Positions 46,059-54,668 of a stretch of DNA of 64,000 nucleotides are shown here, in pieces. The DNA lies in assembly GCA_020638635.1 (NCBI GenBank), contig JACKIE010000016.1:1-64000 (forward strand), read 5' to 3'. The translations under genes were made by a program, and so were the position numbers. The notes under the pieces were generated by a model, which saw only the letters and a program-made list of their open reading frames with translations, was not told the DNA's origin and searched no databases. The first letter of the stretch is position 1; every line of letters begins with the position of its first letter. This stretch comes from Planctomycetota bacterium (GTDB lineage: Bacteria > Planctomycetota > UBA8742 > UBA2392).

Positions 46059-46155
46059 AATTACCAATTACCAATAACCAATTACCAATTCTCAATTACC
46101 AATTGGCCCGGCACAGCGGTGGCATTGGTAATTGGTAATTGGTTGTTGGTAATTC
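46059..46155. repeat. AT-rich ATTACCAATT repeat with inverted halves
   Basis: The left half repeats AATTACCAATTACCAATAACC-type words; the right half (46123-46155) carries the reverse complement (GGTAATTGGTAATTGG). The pair can fold into a long hairpin around a GC centre. At about 35% GC it stands out from its surroundings. Confidence 0.8.
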
Positions 46156-46217
46156 GCTGTTCAACCCGGCTTCGGGGCGTGATCCAGCCCGCCCGCTGCA
46201 AGCAGGCTTCCCGCTCT

Positions 46218-47312
46218 CTAGCTCAGCACAACCCTGCGCTTGCCTGTTCTGATGTGGCCTATCACGTGGGTCTTGAGCGGCGGCTGGCCTTTTACCTTGT
46301 GCTTCTCGAGTTTGTCGGCAACGGCGTCCACGTGGTACGGGCTGCAGATCGCCACCATGCCGATGCCCATGTTGAACACGCGGTACATCTCGTCGCGCTC
46401 GACGTTGCCGCCCTGCTGCAGGATGCGGAATATCGGCGGCACCTCCCAGCTTGACGTGTCAATAACCGCCTCGCAGGTCTCGGGAAGGATGCGCGGTATG
46501 TTCTCGAGGAAGCCGCCGCCGGTGATGTTCGCCAGCCCTTCCACGATGCGCTTGCGTTTGTAGGTGTTCAGCAGCGCGGTCACCGGCTGGGCGTAGATGC
46601 GCGTGGGCGTCAGCAGCTCCAGGCCCAGCGGCTGGGACAGCTCGTCGAAAGTGCGCTCCAGCTTCCACTTCTTCAGCTTCAGGATCTTGCGCACCAGGCT
46701 GTAGCCGTTGCTGTGAAGGCCGCTGCTCTCGATGCCCAGGATCACGTCGCCCGGCTTGATGCCGTCACCCTTCAGCACCTTGTGCTTCTCCACCACGCCG
46801 ACGGCGAAGCCCGCGATGTCGTACTCGCCCTCCGGGTAGAAGTCCGGCATCTCGGCCGTCTCGCCACCCAGCAACGTGCAGGCCGACTGCCTGCAGCCCT
46901 CGGCCACGCCGCCCACCAGGGGCAGCAGTACGCCCAGGTCTTTGCGCCCGGTGGCGATGTAATCCAGAAAGAACAGCGGCTCGGCGCCCATGCACAGCAT
47001 GTCGTTGATGCTCATGGCCACGCAGTCGATGCCCACGGTGTCGTGCTTGCCCAGCTCAAAGGCCAGCTTGAGCTTGGTGCCCACGCCATCGGTGCAGGCC
47101 ACCAGCACCGGGTGCTTGTAGTTGCGCTTGAACAGGGCGGTGTCGTAGTCGAGGCTGAACAGGCCGCCGAAGCCGTCTTCGACATCAATTACGCGCGGCG
47201 TTTTGGTGGCCGCGATCTTCTTGAAGATCTGGGTGACCAGCGCGTTATGCGTCTCGAAGTGCACGCCCGCATCGGCGTACGTGAGCCCTTTGCGCTTGAC
47301 CTTGCCTGCCAT
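46218..47312 (-). CDS. purM: Phosphoribosylformylglycinamidine cyclo-ligase (AIR synthetase)
   Basis: A 364-residue ATP-dependent enzyme of purine synthesis that closes the imidazole ring of AIR. The start MAGKVKRKGLTYADAGV, the ATP/metal region TDGVGTKLKLAFE, the GIDCVAMSINDMLCMGAEPL block, LLGGETAEMPDFY, SSGLHSNGYSLVRKIL and ITGGGFLENIPR are all family hallmarks. The length is normal. ATG 47312 was chosen over much longer in-frame starts that run through the neighbouring divergent genes. It is divergent from the four-gene beta-barrel set at 47434. Confidence 0.96.
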   Translation of the reverse strand: MAGKVKRKGLTYADAGVHFETHNALVTQIFKKIAATKTPRVIDVEDGFGGLFSLDYDTALFKRNYKHPVLVACTDGVGTKLKLAFELGKHDTVGIDCVAMSINDMLCMGAEPLFFLDYIATGRKDLGVLLPLVGGVAEGCRQSACTLLGGETAEMPDFYPEGEYDIAGFAVGVVEKHKVLKGDGIKPGDVILGIESSGLHSNGYSLVRKILKLKKWKLERTFDELSQPLGLELLTPTRIYAQPVTALLNTYKRKRIVEGLANITGGGFLENIPRILPETCEAVIDTSSWEVPPIFRILQQGGNVERDEMYRVFNMGIGMVAICSPYHVDAVADKLEKHKVKGQPPLKTHVIGHIRTGKRRVVLS

Positions 47313-47433
47313 GGCGTCCCCGCTGGAAAGGGCGGGATTGTAACGGCCGGCAACAATCCGCGCGAGTTGTGGAAAGTCGCCGAAGCCCGCCTCGGAACTT
47401 TCGGATACAGCCGGCGTCGGATAGGCTTGTGGC

Positions 47434-47880
47434 ATGACCACGATCATGGACAGGTTCGGCCCCTTGATCGGGCTGTGGCGCGGCCCGATCGTGTTGCAGG
47501 ATGGTCGCAAGGGCATCGCCGAGTTCAGCTTCTGCCCGCACTTTGAGGGCAACCTGATAGAGTTGGTCGCCCTTTCCATCGACGCCGAGACCGGTGAATC
47601 CCAGGCCTGGGGCATGGCGCATCTGGCGCTTGACCGCGCGGGGCGGACCGTGTGGCGACAGTTCAACCAGCGAATCGGGTTTGCCACACTCAACGAGGTC
47701 GATGACGATCCTGGGGTGCTTTCCGCAAGCGGATCGCTGTCAGCCGGGAGGCAGATGATGATCAGCATCCGGCAGGATGGCGATGAACTGGCCGTAACTG
47801 TCTCTTCAGGTATGCCGGACGGGCCGAAGACTGTTTCCCGCATGCGCCGCGCCAGCCGCACGCTGAGGGAGCGCCCATGA
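47434..47880 (+). CDS. Small beta-barrel (DUF1579/FABP-like) protein, pair 1 member A
   Basis: A 148-residue protein with lipocalin/FABP-like strands: LIGLWRGPIVLQDGRKGIAEFSF near the N-terminus and DELAVTVSSG near the end. No signal peptide, so it is probably cytoplasmic. Member A of the duplicated pair; it overlaps the next gene by 4 nt (ATGA). Its closest relative is the gene at 48399, which begins the same way (WLGVWRGPIEWSDGRRGIMEF). Ligand unknown. Confidence 0.7.
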   Translation: MTTIMDRFGPLIGLWRGPIVLQDGRKGIAEFSFCPHFEGNLIELVALSIDAETGESQAWGMAHLALDRAGRTVWRQFNQRIGFATLNEVDDDPGVLSASGSLSAGRQMMISIRQDGDELAVTVSSGMPDGPKTVSRMRRASRTLRERP

Positions 47881-48368
47881 GCAACGCCATGCGCCTGCTG
47901 CCCCGCTGGTACGGCCTGTGGACCGGAACCTCCGAGCACGAGTCCACCGCGACCATGTCGGTGCGCACGAACATTCTGCCGGTGATGGAGGGCCGCGGCT
48001 TCGCGATGCAGACCGAAATGTTCGATCCCTCGACCGGCACTTTCCTGCGCGGAGTGCGATTCGCGCTGGCTGTCGGACCGGACGGGCGCGTGCAGACTGT
48101 GGGCTACTCCACCGAGATGGGGGTTTTCGGGCTTGAGGAAACCCCCGACGACGAGGATGTCCTTGCACTTTCCGGCGTCACCGAGAGCGGTATCCAGCTC
48201 AATGTTACCTATCGCGAAGAGAGCCCCGATACCCTGATGTTCAGTGTGTTCTGGCGGCCTCACGGGGCTTCCCTTGGCAAAAATGCCAGACCGGGGCTTT
48301 TCGGGCGCATCCACCGCCGGCAGCCCTGGCGCCCTCCGGCCCCGCAAGGTGGTGGAAATCCCGTTTGA
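47877..48368 (+). CDS. Small beta-barrel (DUF1579/FABP-like) protein, pair 1 member B
   Basis: A 163-residue barrel: WYGLWTGTSEHESTATM, ILPVMEGRGFAMQTEMFDP and LMFSVFWRPHG. It is paralogous to 48866 (WIGVWTGVGESQAGQPC, GLGMQFEAWDP, LLFTAFWRPAM). It is coupled to the gene before it by ATGA. The Pro/Arg-rich C-terminal tail is longer than that of its paralogue. Confidence 0.7.
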   Translation: MSNAMRLLPRWYGLWTGTSEHESTATMSVRTNILPVMEGRGFAMQTEMFDPSTGTFLRGVRFALAVGPDGRVQTVGYSTEMGVFGLEETPDDEDVLALSGVTESGIQLNVTYREESPDTLMFSVFWRPHGASLGKNARPGLFGRIHRRQPWRPPAPQGGGNPV

Positions 48369-48398
48369 GATCGCGCATCCCGATGTAATCTTGGCGCC

Positions 48399-48869
48399 AT
48401 GACCACTCCGTTGATCAAGCGCTTTCACGACTGGCTTGGCGTCTGGCGTGGACCCATCGAGTGGTCTGACGGACGGCGCGGCATCATGGAGTTCACCTTC
48501 GAGTCCATCTTCAACGGACAGGCGATCGAAGTGCGAACGGTCTCGTTTGACAGCGAAGGAGCGCCGCTGACCCGCGGGTGGGGTTACCTTTCGCTGGACC
48601 GCAATGGTCGCGTGATCGACAACATCTACTTCAGTGACGCGGGCTTTTCCGTGCTGCACGAGGTCGCGGACGACCCGGGCATGCTCTCTCTGCACGGCCC
48701 TCTGCCCGGTAATCGCAACCTGGACGTGGCCATGATGGTGGAAGACGACGTCCTGGCCATCAGTTCAAGGCTGGGGGAGGGTTACGCGGCTTCGGACGCT
48801 CGCCCACGGACCTTTACGCGCATGCGCCGGATCGGACGGTCGCTGGCCCCGCGAGAGGAAGCCGAATGA
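48399..48869 (+). CDS. Small beta-barrel (DUF1579/FABP-like) protein, pair 2 member A
   Basis: A 156-residue barrel: DWLGVWRGPIEWSDGRRGIM at the N-terminus, DSEGAPLTRGWGYLSLDRNG and RTFTRMRRIGRSLAPRE near the end, which matches member A of pair 1 (KTVSRMRRASRTLRERP). It starts 30 nt after the first pair and overlaps the next gene by 4 nt. Confidence 0.7.
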   Translation: MTTPLIKRFHDWLGVWRGPIEWSDGRRGIMEFTFESIFNGQAIEVRTVSFDSEGAPLTRGWGYLSLDRNGRVIDNIYFSDAGFSVLHEVADDPGMLSLHGPLPGNRNLDVAMMVEDDVLAISSRLGEGYAASDARPRTFTRMRRIGRSLAPREEAE

Positions 48870-49336
48870 CGGCGCAGCTTGCCGAGTTCCTGCCCTGGAT
48901 CGGCGTCTGGACGGGTGTGGGGGAGTCCCAGGCCGGCCAGCCCTGCTTCGTTCGCAATCGTTTTTTCCCGGGACTGGAAGGTGACGGACTTGGAATGCAG
49001 TTCGAGGCCTGGGATCCCGGCATGACCACACTGTTTCACGGCGTCAGGGCGGTGCTGGCGACCGCCCCCAGCGGCGTGATGCGGGCGTTGGCGTACTCGA
49101 CTATCCACGGAGCCCTGATCCTTGAACTCACGCCTGATGACCCGGGCGTGATGGCCCTGGCCGGAGAGTCCGTGGCCGGCAACCGCATCTCGGTTACGTT
49201 CCTGCAGGAAGAACCGGGGCGCCTGCTGTTCACGGCATTCTGGCGGCCCGCGATGCACGAGCGGCAACCCAACGACGGACCGCGTATGACCTGCGGCCTG
49301 ACCCGCGCTGTGCCCAAACGACCGCCGGGCGTATAG
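48866..49336 (+). CDS. Small beta-barrel (DUF1579/FABP-like) protein, pair 2 member B
   Basis: A 156-residue barrel starting LPWIGVWTGVGESQAG, with GLEGDGLGMQFEAWDPG, TPDDPGVMALAG and FTAFWRPAMHE. Paralogue of 47877. It is coupled by ATGA to member A. It ends 6 nt from the convergent cytochrome gene at 49342. Confidence 0.7.
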   Translation: MTAQLAEFLPWIGVWTGVGESQAGQPCFVRNRFFPGLEGDGLGMQFEAWDPGMTTLFHGVRAVLATAPSGVMRALAYSTIHGALILELTPDDPGVMALAGESVAGNRISVTFLQEEPGRLLFTAFWRPAMHERQPNDGPRMTCGLTRAVPKRPPGV

Positions 49337-49341
49337 CGGCG

Positions 49342-50313
49342 TTATTTGCCCTTCAGCACAAGCTTGAGCGCGCGTGAGGTCGCGTGGTCGTCGCCGGTGG
49401 CGGTGCCGGTGTCGTCGAACAGGCTGACGCTGAAGGTGAGTTCTTCGCCGACCTTGAACACGGCGTCGTCGTCGTGGCCGGTGTCCAGCTTGCGCTTGAG
49501 CATCACCTGCCAGTGCCCGTCCTTGTATGCGCCGCGGGCTTCGATGTCGCCGCGGCTGCCGTCCGGCGCGCGCAGCAGGATGGAGGGCACGCTGTAGTCC
49601 TTGGGCGGCTCAAACTCGCCGGTCAGCGGAGTGCTGCTGTCTGCGTTGAAAGCGCCCCTGGTGTCGGCGTCTTTCTTCCACACGTATGCGGGTGCAGTGT
49701 CGTCCTCGTTTTTGTTGTTGCCGTAGCAGCCCTTTCCGGCGTCGTCGCCGCGGGCGTTTTCCTCGGCGTCCGTGATGCGCTGGTCGTCGGCGTGGCTGAA
49801 GCGCCCGCCGCGCGCGGCCTTCCAGTGCCAGATGTCCACCTTGCCGCCCTTTTCGGTCACGCGGAAGTCGCCGTAGTGGCAGATGCCCGCACAACCCTCC
49901 TTTGCAAACAGGTCGCTGTTGATGTTGAAGGCGAACGCGATGCGGTCTTCGTCGCCCTTCAGCTTCGTCCACTTGCCGTCCTGGAAGCTCCAGGCCTTCT
50001 TCACGTGGCTCTCGGTCGCGTCGGCCCAGCGCGCGAAGATGTAGATGTGCCCGGCGTCGTGCACCGCCCGCAACTCGACCGTGGGGCCTTCCTTGTCGCC
50101 CAGGGTGGTCGGCACCTTCAGCGGAGTGAGCTTGCTCCAGGCTTCGGTCAGCTCGGACGACAGCTCGGGGGCGGCTTCCACGCTCTCGGCCGTCAGGCTG
50201 GCGACTTCCGCCACCGGCACCGGCTTGGCGTCTTGGCCGGAGATCGGGGCGACCGCCGCGGCGAAGCCCGCGGCCAGGGCGGCAAACACAAGTGTCGGCA
50301 TCCAGCGGGTCAT
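49342..50313 (-). CDS. Exported ethylbenzene-dehydrogenase-type heme-binding protein
   Basis: A 323-residue periplasmic protein: signal peptide residues 1-26. The beta-sandwich is of the EB_dh (DMSO-reductase gamma subunit-like) type, with VELRAVHDAGHIYIFARWAD and DGHWQVMLKRKLDTGHDDD. A covalent-heme-like motif CAGICH has three residues between the Cys, the spacing often seen in this family. It may carry b- or c-type heme in an electron-transfer chain. It is last in the operon with pyrR and an MnmE-like gene; its ATG overlaps the pyrR stop by 4 nt. Confidence 0.78.
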   Translation of the reverse strand: MTRWMPTLVFAALAAGFAAAVAPISGQDAKPVPVAEVASLTAESVEAAPELSSELTEAWSKLTPLKVPTTLGDKEGPTVELRAVHDAGHIYIFARWADATESHVKKAWSFQDGKWTKLKGDEDRIAFAFNINSDLFAKEGCAGICHYGDFRVTEKGGKVDIWHWKAARGGRFSHADDQRITDAEENARGDDAGKGCYGNNKNEDDTAPAYVWKKDADTRGAFNADSSTPLTGEFEPPKDYSVPSILLRAPDGSRGDIEARGAYKDGHWQVMLKRKLDTGHDDDAVFKVGEELTFSVSLFDDTGTATGDDHATSRALKLVLKGK

Positions 50314-50840
50314 GCTTTTCTCTCCACAAGGACCACGGCGTCAGTGTCGGAAGCCGGGTCTGACAGGCGCACGGTGATGCGCTGCTCGGGGCTGGTTTCC
50401 ACCCGGAAGCCGGTGTAGTCGGCGCAGATCGGTACCTCGCGGTGCCCGCGGTCCACCAGCACGCAAAGCTCGATGCGCCGGGGGCGGCCGTAGTCGGCCA
50501 GCTCCGTCAGCGCGGCCCGCACGGTGCGCCCCGTGAACAGCACGTCGTCCACCAGTACCACGCGGCGCCCCTCGATGTCGAAGGCGATTTCGCTGCCGTG
50601 CACCTGAGGCAAGGCGCGGCCGGCCAGGTCGTCGCGGTACAGGGTGATGTCGATCGCCCCCAGCTCGGGTCGCGGGCGGCCCGCGGCCTCGATGGCGTCG
50701 GCAAGTCGTTTGGCCACCGTCACGCCGTGGGTGCGTATGCCGATCAGCGCCGGGGGCTCGGCGCCGGCGAGAATCTCGGCGGCCAGGCGCCGGATCTCGG
50801 TGTCGATGGCCTGGCGCTGCTGGAGTACGCGTTCGGTCAC
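50310..50840 (-). CDS. pyrR: Bifunctional pyrimidine regulatory protein PyrR / uracil phosphoribosyltransferase
   Basis: A 176-residue phosphoribosyltransferase fold: ALIGIRTHGVTVAKRLADAI, DITLYRDDLAGRALPQVHGSEIAF, the PRPP loop VVLVDDVLFTGRTVRAAL, and the C-terminal VLVDRGHREVPICADYTG. These are PyrR hallmarks. It regulates pyr genes by attenuation and makes UMP from uracil, although no pyr biosynthesis genes are adjacent. The start is GTG 50840, overlapping the MnmE-like stop by 4 nt (GTGA). Confidence 0.92.
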   Translation of the reverse strand: MTERVLQQRQAIDTEIRRLAAEILAGAEPPALIGIRTHGVTVAKRLADAIEAAGRPRPELGAIDITLYRDDLAGRALPQVHGSEIAFDIEGRRVVLVDDVLFTGRTVRAALTELADYGRPRRIELCVLVDRGHREVPICADYTGFRVETSPEQRITVRLSDPASDTDAVVLVERKA

Positions 50841-51919
50841 GGCCGTGTTCCGTCGGGAAGCGGCAAAGTCTGGAATGGGGAACGCCGCGATTCAAGCCAC
50901 TTCGCCCGCAACTCGTCGGCGCTTGCTTCGCCCTTCGCCAGCCGGGACAGGTCGGCGCGCAGGGCCGGGTGCAGGGCGAAGCGCCGCTCAGGCGGCAAGC
51001 GCCGCAGGGGGCCGAAGAAGTGTTCCAGCAGCCGGTCCTTCAGGGCCCGCAGGGTTTCCGGCCGGCGCGTGCTGACGCTCGGCTCCGGGCAGCCCGGGTG
51101 CTCGTCGGCGCGGCTGTGCAGAAGCCAGCCTTCCGCAGGGTGGGGGGAGGCGCCCACGGTCAGCTCGATCGTTAGGTCGGCCTGCCTGCGCCAGGTCTGG
51201 GCCAGTTGCTGGGCCTGCACGTCCAGCCCAACGTGGCCGGCCCAGATGCCCGGCGCGTCAAACAGCCGGATCACGAACCCGTCGTACTCGAGCCGCCCCT
51301 CGATCACGTCCCGGGTAAGGCCGGGCTCCTGCCCCACGGCCGCCAGGTCGCGTCCGCACAAGGCGTTCAGCAGGCTGGACTTGCCCGCGTTGACCGGCCC
51401 CCATAACTGCACTCGTGGTGGATCAATAAGGAAGCGTGCGGCTGCGGACTCCGCCAGCAGCTCGGCAACCGGACCCGCTAGCGCGCGGGCCAGTGCCTCA
51501 GCCTGCGCGGCAGCCTCCAGCACCAGGGCGACCACCCCCGCGCCCTGCACGCGCGGCAGCAAGCCCAGTGTGGCGGCCTCGAAGGTGGTTTGCCCGAAGG
51601 GCTCAAGCTGCGTCTGCCGGAACCCGGCCCGCAGCAACTCGGCTTCCAGGGCGCGGCGCACGGCCGGTCCGCCGTGGCAGGTGAGCAGGATGCCGCCGCG
51701 CTCGCGGCAAGCCATGACTTCGTCAATGGGATTGCCGGAATCATTGGTAAGCCAAAGGTGACGGGGTTTGCGGGGCGGCTTGGCCAGAGCGCCGCGGAAG
51801 GCAGCGCCTGCGTCGGGGTGAAGAAAAAGTAAAGACAGGGCGGCGACGCCGGGCGCCGACAGCCACGCGAATCTGCGTTCTGCTTGGGGAGAATCCTGTA
51901 AGTCGTTGTGGGTCAGCAT
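50837..51919 (-). CDS. MnmE-like GTPase with degenerate G domain
   Basis: A 360-residue protein. The N-terminal part resembles the folate-binding domain of MnmE (CHGGPAVRRALEAELLRAGF). The GTPase region has G1 GPVNAGKSSLLNAL, a G2-like GLTRDVIEG and G3 DAPGI, but no NKxD motif, and the C-terminal Cys of MnmE is missing. It is therefore an MnmE paralogue rather than the tRNA-modification enzyme itself. ATG 51919 was chosen; GTG 51946 is possible. First gene of the pyrR operon. Confidence 0.78.
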   Translation of the reverse strand: MLTHNDLQDSPQAERRFAWLSAPGVAALSLLFLHPDAGAAFRGALAKPPRKPRHLWLTNDSGNPIDEVMACRERGGILLTCHGGPAVRRALEAELLRAGFRQTQLEPFGQTTFEAATLGLLPRVQGAGVVALVLEAAAQAEALARALAGPVAELLAESAAARFLIDPPRVQLWGPVNAGKSSLLNALCGRDLAAVGQEPGLTRDVIEGRLEYDGFVIRLFDAPGIWAGHVGLDVQAQQLAQTWRRQADLTIELTVGASPHPAEGWLLHSRADEHPGCPEPSVSTRRPETLRALKDRLLEHFFGPLRRLPPERRFALHPALRADLSRLAKGEASADELRAKWLESRRSPFQTLPLPDGTRP

Positions 51920-52081
51920 GTTAGTACGTGCTAAGGTTTTCCGCACAAGGTCACAATCCTGTCAGTTTCATTCATTTTGACTATTGCGCCGGGCATCGGG
52001 TCTACCTAGACTTCGCGTCCTCAATTGGCGGGGGGAGCAAAGTCGCTCTGAACCATTCCATTATCTTCAGGAGTGTTGATT

Positions 52082-52804
52082 ATGAAGAAGGTTTTCGCGT
52101 TTCTCATGTTTGTCGGTGTGATGGCCCTGGCGGCTTGCGGCAGCAGCGGCGGTGGCGACGGTGGTGAAGGCTGCGGCGGCGAGTGCAGCGGCAGCGGCTG
52201 CAGCGGCACCAGCAAGATGGACAGCAGCGACGGCACCATCGACATGTACAAGAACGGCACCATCAAGGCCCAGTACTGGGTCAATGTGCACGCTGACCCG
52301 GTCGCCGGCCAGTACTGGGAGACCGGCAGCGAGGCTTACGGCACCACCACCACTCAGCGCTGGCAGGTTGCCAAGGTTGACGGCGGCACCGCGATCATCG
52401 AGTGGGAAATGAAGACGGACAGCGAGTACGCGATGTCCGACTACGTCATCGCCTTCGAAGTTGACCTGGGCGTCACCACCATGGGCGACGTCAACGTCAA
52501 GAAGGCCTGGATCGGCAAGCCGGGCGAAGCCGGCGCCGAGATCCAGATCATGGAGAAGGTCGAAGCGACCTGCGGCGGCACTGCCAACTACGAGATGACC
52601 GAGGAAGACTTCGCGGACGTCGAAGTGGGCGGCAAGAAGTGGAGCGGCAAGCTCGTCACCATGAAGGGTGAGGGCTGGGAGAGCAAGAGCTGGAACGCTG
52701 AAGGCGGCTACTTCGGCGGCGTGATCAAGACCGAAGCTGCGGGCATGGTCACCGAGCTGAAGGCCAGCGGCGAAGACGCCACCCCGCTGCTCAAGTGGGA
52801 GTAA
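52082..52804 (+). CDS. Secreted lipoprotein with Gly/Cys-rich head
   Basis: A 240-residue lipoprotein: signal KKVFAFLMFVGVMALAAC (Cys19), then a stretch very rich in Gly, Ser and Cys (residues 20-45), then a beta-rich domain. It shares HADPVAGQYWETGSEAYG, KAWIGKPGEAG and a C-terminal PLLKWE with the next gene, so the two are paralogues. The Cys-rich head could bind metal or form crosslinks. The ATG is 5 nt after AGGAG. Confidence 0.82.
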   Translation: MKKVFAFLMFVGVMALAACGSSGGGDGGEGCGGECSGSGCSGTSKMDSSDGTIDMYKNGTIKAQYWVNVHADPVAGQYWETGSEAYGTTTTQRWQVAKVDGGTAIIEWEMKTDSEYAMSDYVIAFEVDLGVTTMGDVNVKKAWIGKPGEAGAEIQIMEKVEATCGGTANYEMTEEDFADVEVGGKKWSGKLVTMKGEGWESKSWNAEGGYFGGVIKTEAAGMVTELKASGEDATPLLKWE

Positions 52805-52822
52805 GTAGTATCGACTCAGTTC

Positions 52823-52854
52823 AACCGGCGCGGGCAACCGCGCCGGTTGTGTTT
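52823..52854 (+). terminator. Terminator after the Cys-rich lipoprotein gene
   Basis: An 11-bp stem AACCGGCGCGG with loop GCAA, followed by GTGTTTT. It is the same wording (CCGGTTGTGTTTT) as the terminator at 58511. Confidence 0.92.
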
Positions 52855-52992
52855 TAACCCGCACGGAGCGCGGACGTCCCGTCCGCACGCAGTTCATGTT
52901 GTCAAAGATTGCGCCTGGGACAGGCAGCTCGGTGCCCGTCCCCGCTTGTGGCCAAAGGTGACTGCCCCCGCCGATGCGGCTACACTGCGTCC

Positions 52993-53727
52993 ATGCGTAC
53001 CCTCGCCCTGTTCGCCTTGCTGTTCCTGCCCCTGCTGTGCGGCTTCCAGCAGGAGGAAAAACCGCCCGCGCCGCCGCCGCCCCTGCCCGTCAAGGACACC
53101 AGCGACGACATCATCAAGGGCTACCTCGATGGCGAGTCCCTCGCACCCTGGGCCATCCCACTGCACGCAGACCCTAAGGCCGGCCAGTACTGGGAAACCG
53201 GCAGCGACAGCTACGAGATCGAAAGCACCACGCGCCGCCAGGTCTCACGCGTGGACGGCGACCTGGTCCTGGTCGAGCAGCGCCTGAAGCTGAAGGCCGA
53301 GATGTTCAAGTCCGACTATGTGCTTGCCTTCCGCGTGAACCTGAAGCCTGAGAAAGGCAAGCCGCAGATCACCCGGGCCTGGATCGGCAAGCCGGGCGAG
53401 AAGCCGAAGCTGATCAAGGTGCGCGAAATGCCCGTCCAGCCGGCCGAGACGCCCAAGGAAGACAAGGACAAGGGCGAAGAATTCAAAGATCTCGAGCTCG
53501 CGGGCGCCACGTGGAAAGGCCGCCTGTACACGCACAAGTTCGATGACATGACCACGAAGCTGTGGGTCGCCGAGGGCGGCTGGTTCGACGCCATCATCAA
53601 GACCACCGCCGGCGACGATTACCTCGAGGACCTGCGCGCCTTCGGCAGCGACGCGGAACCCCTGTTGCAGTGGCCCGAAGGCGCCGCCTGGCAGACGGTG
53701 GGGGACCAAAAGCCGGCCGGGGACTGA
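52993..53727 (+). CDS. Secreted paralogue of the Cys-rich lipoprotein
   Basis: A 244-residue exported protein: signal peptide residues 1-16 (MRTLALFALLFLPLLCGF), a Pro/Lys-rich linker, then a domain shared with the gene at 52082 (HADPKAGQYWETGSDSYE, RAWIGKPGEKPK, PLLQWPEG). It lacks the Gly/Cys-rich head. Start ATG 52993. Confidence 0.8.
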   Translation: MRTLALFALLFLPLLCGFQQEEKPPAPPPPLPVKDTSDDIIKGYLDGESLAPWAIPLHADPKAGQYWETGSDSYEIESTTRRQVSRVDGDLVLVEQRLKLKAEMFKSDYVLAFRVNLKPEKGKPQITRAWIGKPGEKPKLIKVREMPVQPAETPKEDKDKGEEFKDLELAGATWKGRLYTHKFDDMTTKLWVAEGGWFDAIIKTTAGDDYLEDLRAFGSDAEPLLQWPEGAAWQTVGDQKPAGD

Positions 53728-53781
53728 GCCGTTTCATTCCGCGTGCGGCTGCATATACTCGCGCCCTTCACGGGACGCGCC

Positions 53782-54303
53782 ATGGAATACACCGAGCTGG
53801 AAGATTGTGTCGTCTGCGGCAATCACGCCGTGGCCACCAGCATGGTGGACGGCGAGATCGTGAAAGAGTGCGAGGTCTGCGGCAACCTCAGCGGCGACCC
53901 CGACACCGTGGAACTGGTCGAGCTGCAGCGCGAGGCCGAGGGCCTTGGCGTCAGCATCCACAGCTTTCCGCTGGCGCAATTCATCGACAACCTTCCGGGG
54001 GTAAAGCTGCAGGGCGACAGCGGCGGCGAGCGGTCGAAGGGCAAACTGCCGTTCATCGCGTTCGAGCTTACCGACCACCGCACCTTCCAGCTCGAGAACC
54101 TGGGCCAGGCCCTGCGCCTCATGCGCGCCGATCTGGAGTGCGACTGGAAGATCGAGTTCACCTTCGAGTACGAGCTCGGCTTTGAACTACGCCCCAGAAC
54201 CAACGACAAGCCCGGCGCCGAACAGGTAGAGGCCGCGCGCCGCGACCTCAACCGCATCTGGCGCCGCCTGCAAGGTTTCAAAGGCCTCGCCTGGTGGAAG
54301 TAG
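53782..54303 (+). CDS. Zinc-ribbon cytoplasmic protein of unknown function
   Basis: A 173-residue protein. Two CxxC pairs near the start (CVVCGNHA and CEVCGNLSGD) form a small zinc ribbon. The rest is an alpha/beta domain ending RIWRRLQGFKGLAWWK. ATG 53782 (MEYTEL) is chosen; an earlier in-frame start exists at 53743. No family named. Confidence 0.78.
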   Translation: MEYTELEDCVVCGNHAVATSMVDGEIVKECEVCGNLSGDPDTVELVELQREAEGLGVSIHSFPLAQFIDNLPGVKLQGDSGGERSKGKLPFIAFELTDHRTFQLENLGQALRLMRADLECDWKIEFTFEYELGFELRPRTNDKPGAEQVEAARRDLNRIWRRLQGFKGLAWWK

Positions 54304-54391
54304 CGCCACGGCGGTGCCGTGGCGTGGGCGCAGCGTTCCCGGCAACCGCCGGTCGTTTTCAACAGGCAGGCGTCTGCTACACTGCCCACAC

Positions 54392-54443
<52 letters not shown>

Positions 54444-54468
<25 letters not shown>

Positions 54469-54625
54469 ACGCTTGTCGGCGGTCGCGATACCACTGTGAT
54501 TCGAACGACCGCTCCGCTTACGCCCGCCTCTGGCTCGTCTTGGGACGAACCAGAGGCGGGCTACTTCGCGTCCGGAACAGTCCACAGGACTGTTCCGGGG
54601 TTCAGATCCTGTCCGGGACGCCAAC
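54444..54625. repeat. Duplicated tRNA 3' end enclosing two large hairpins
   Basis: The last 27 bases of the tRNA with CCA and AAC (54444-54470) recur at 54599-54625 with one mismatch. Between the copies lie a hairpin of GCCCGCCTCTGG/CCAGAGGCGGGC with an inner TCGTC/GACGA stem (54522-54561) and one of CCGGAACAGTCC/GGACTGTTCCGG (54572-54598, loop ACA). Confidence 0.8.
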
Positions 54626-54668
54626 CTGAAACCTAAGCGGGGAGCGGCTCTGGCGCTGTTCCCCGCTG

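Noticed and set aside
46059..46155. Replication origin iterons
   Set aside because: There is no dnaA, repA or DnaA box nearby, and the repeat is arranged as an inverted pair.
47313..48695. Long reverse-strand extension upstream of purM
   Set aside because: It is the complement of the four beta-barrel genes; PurM starts at 47312.
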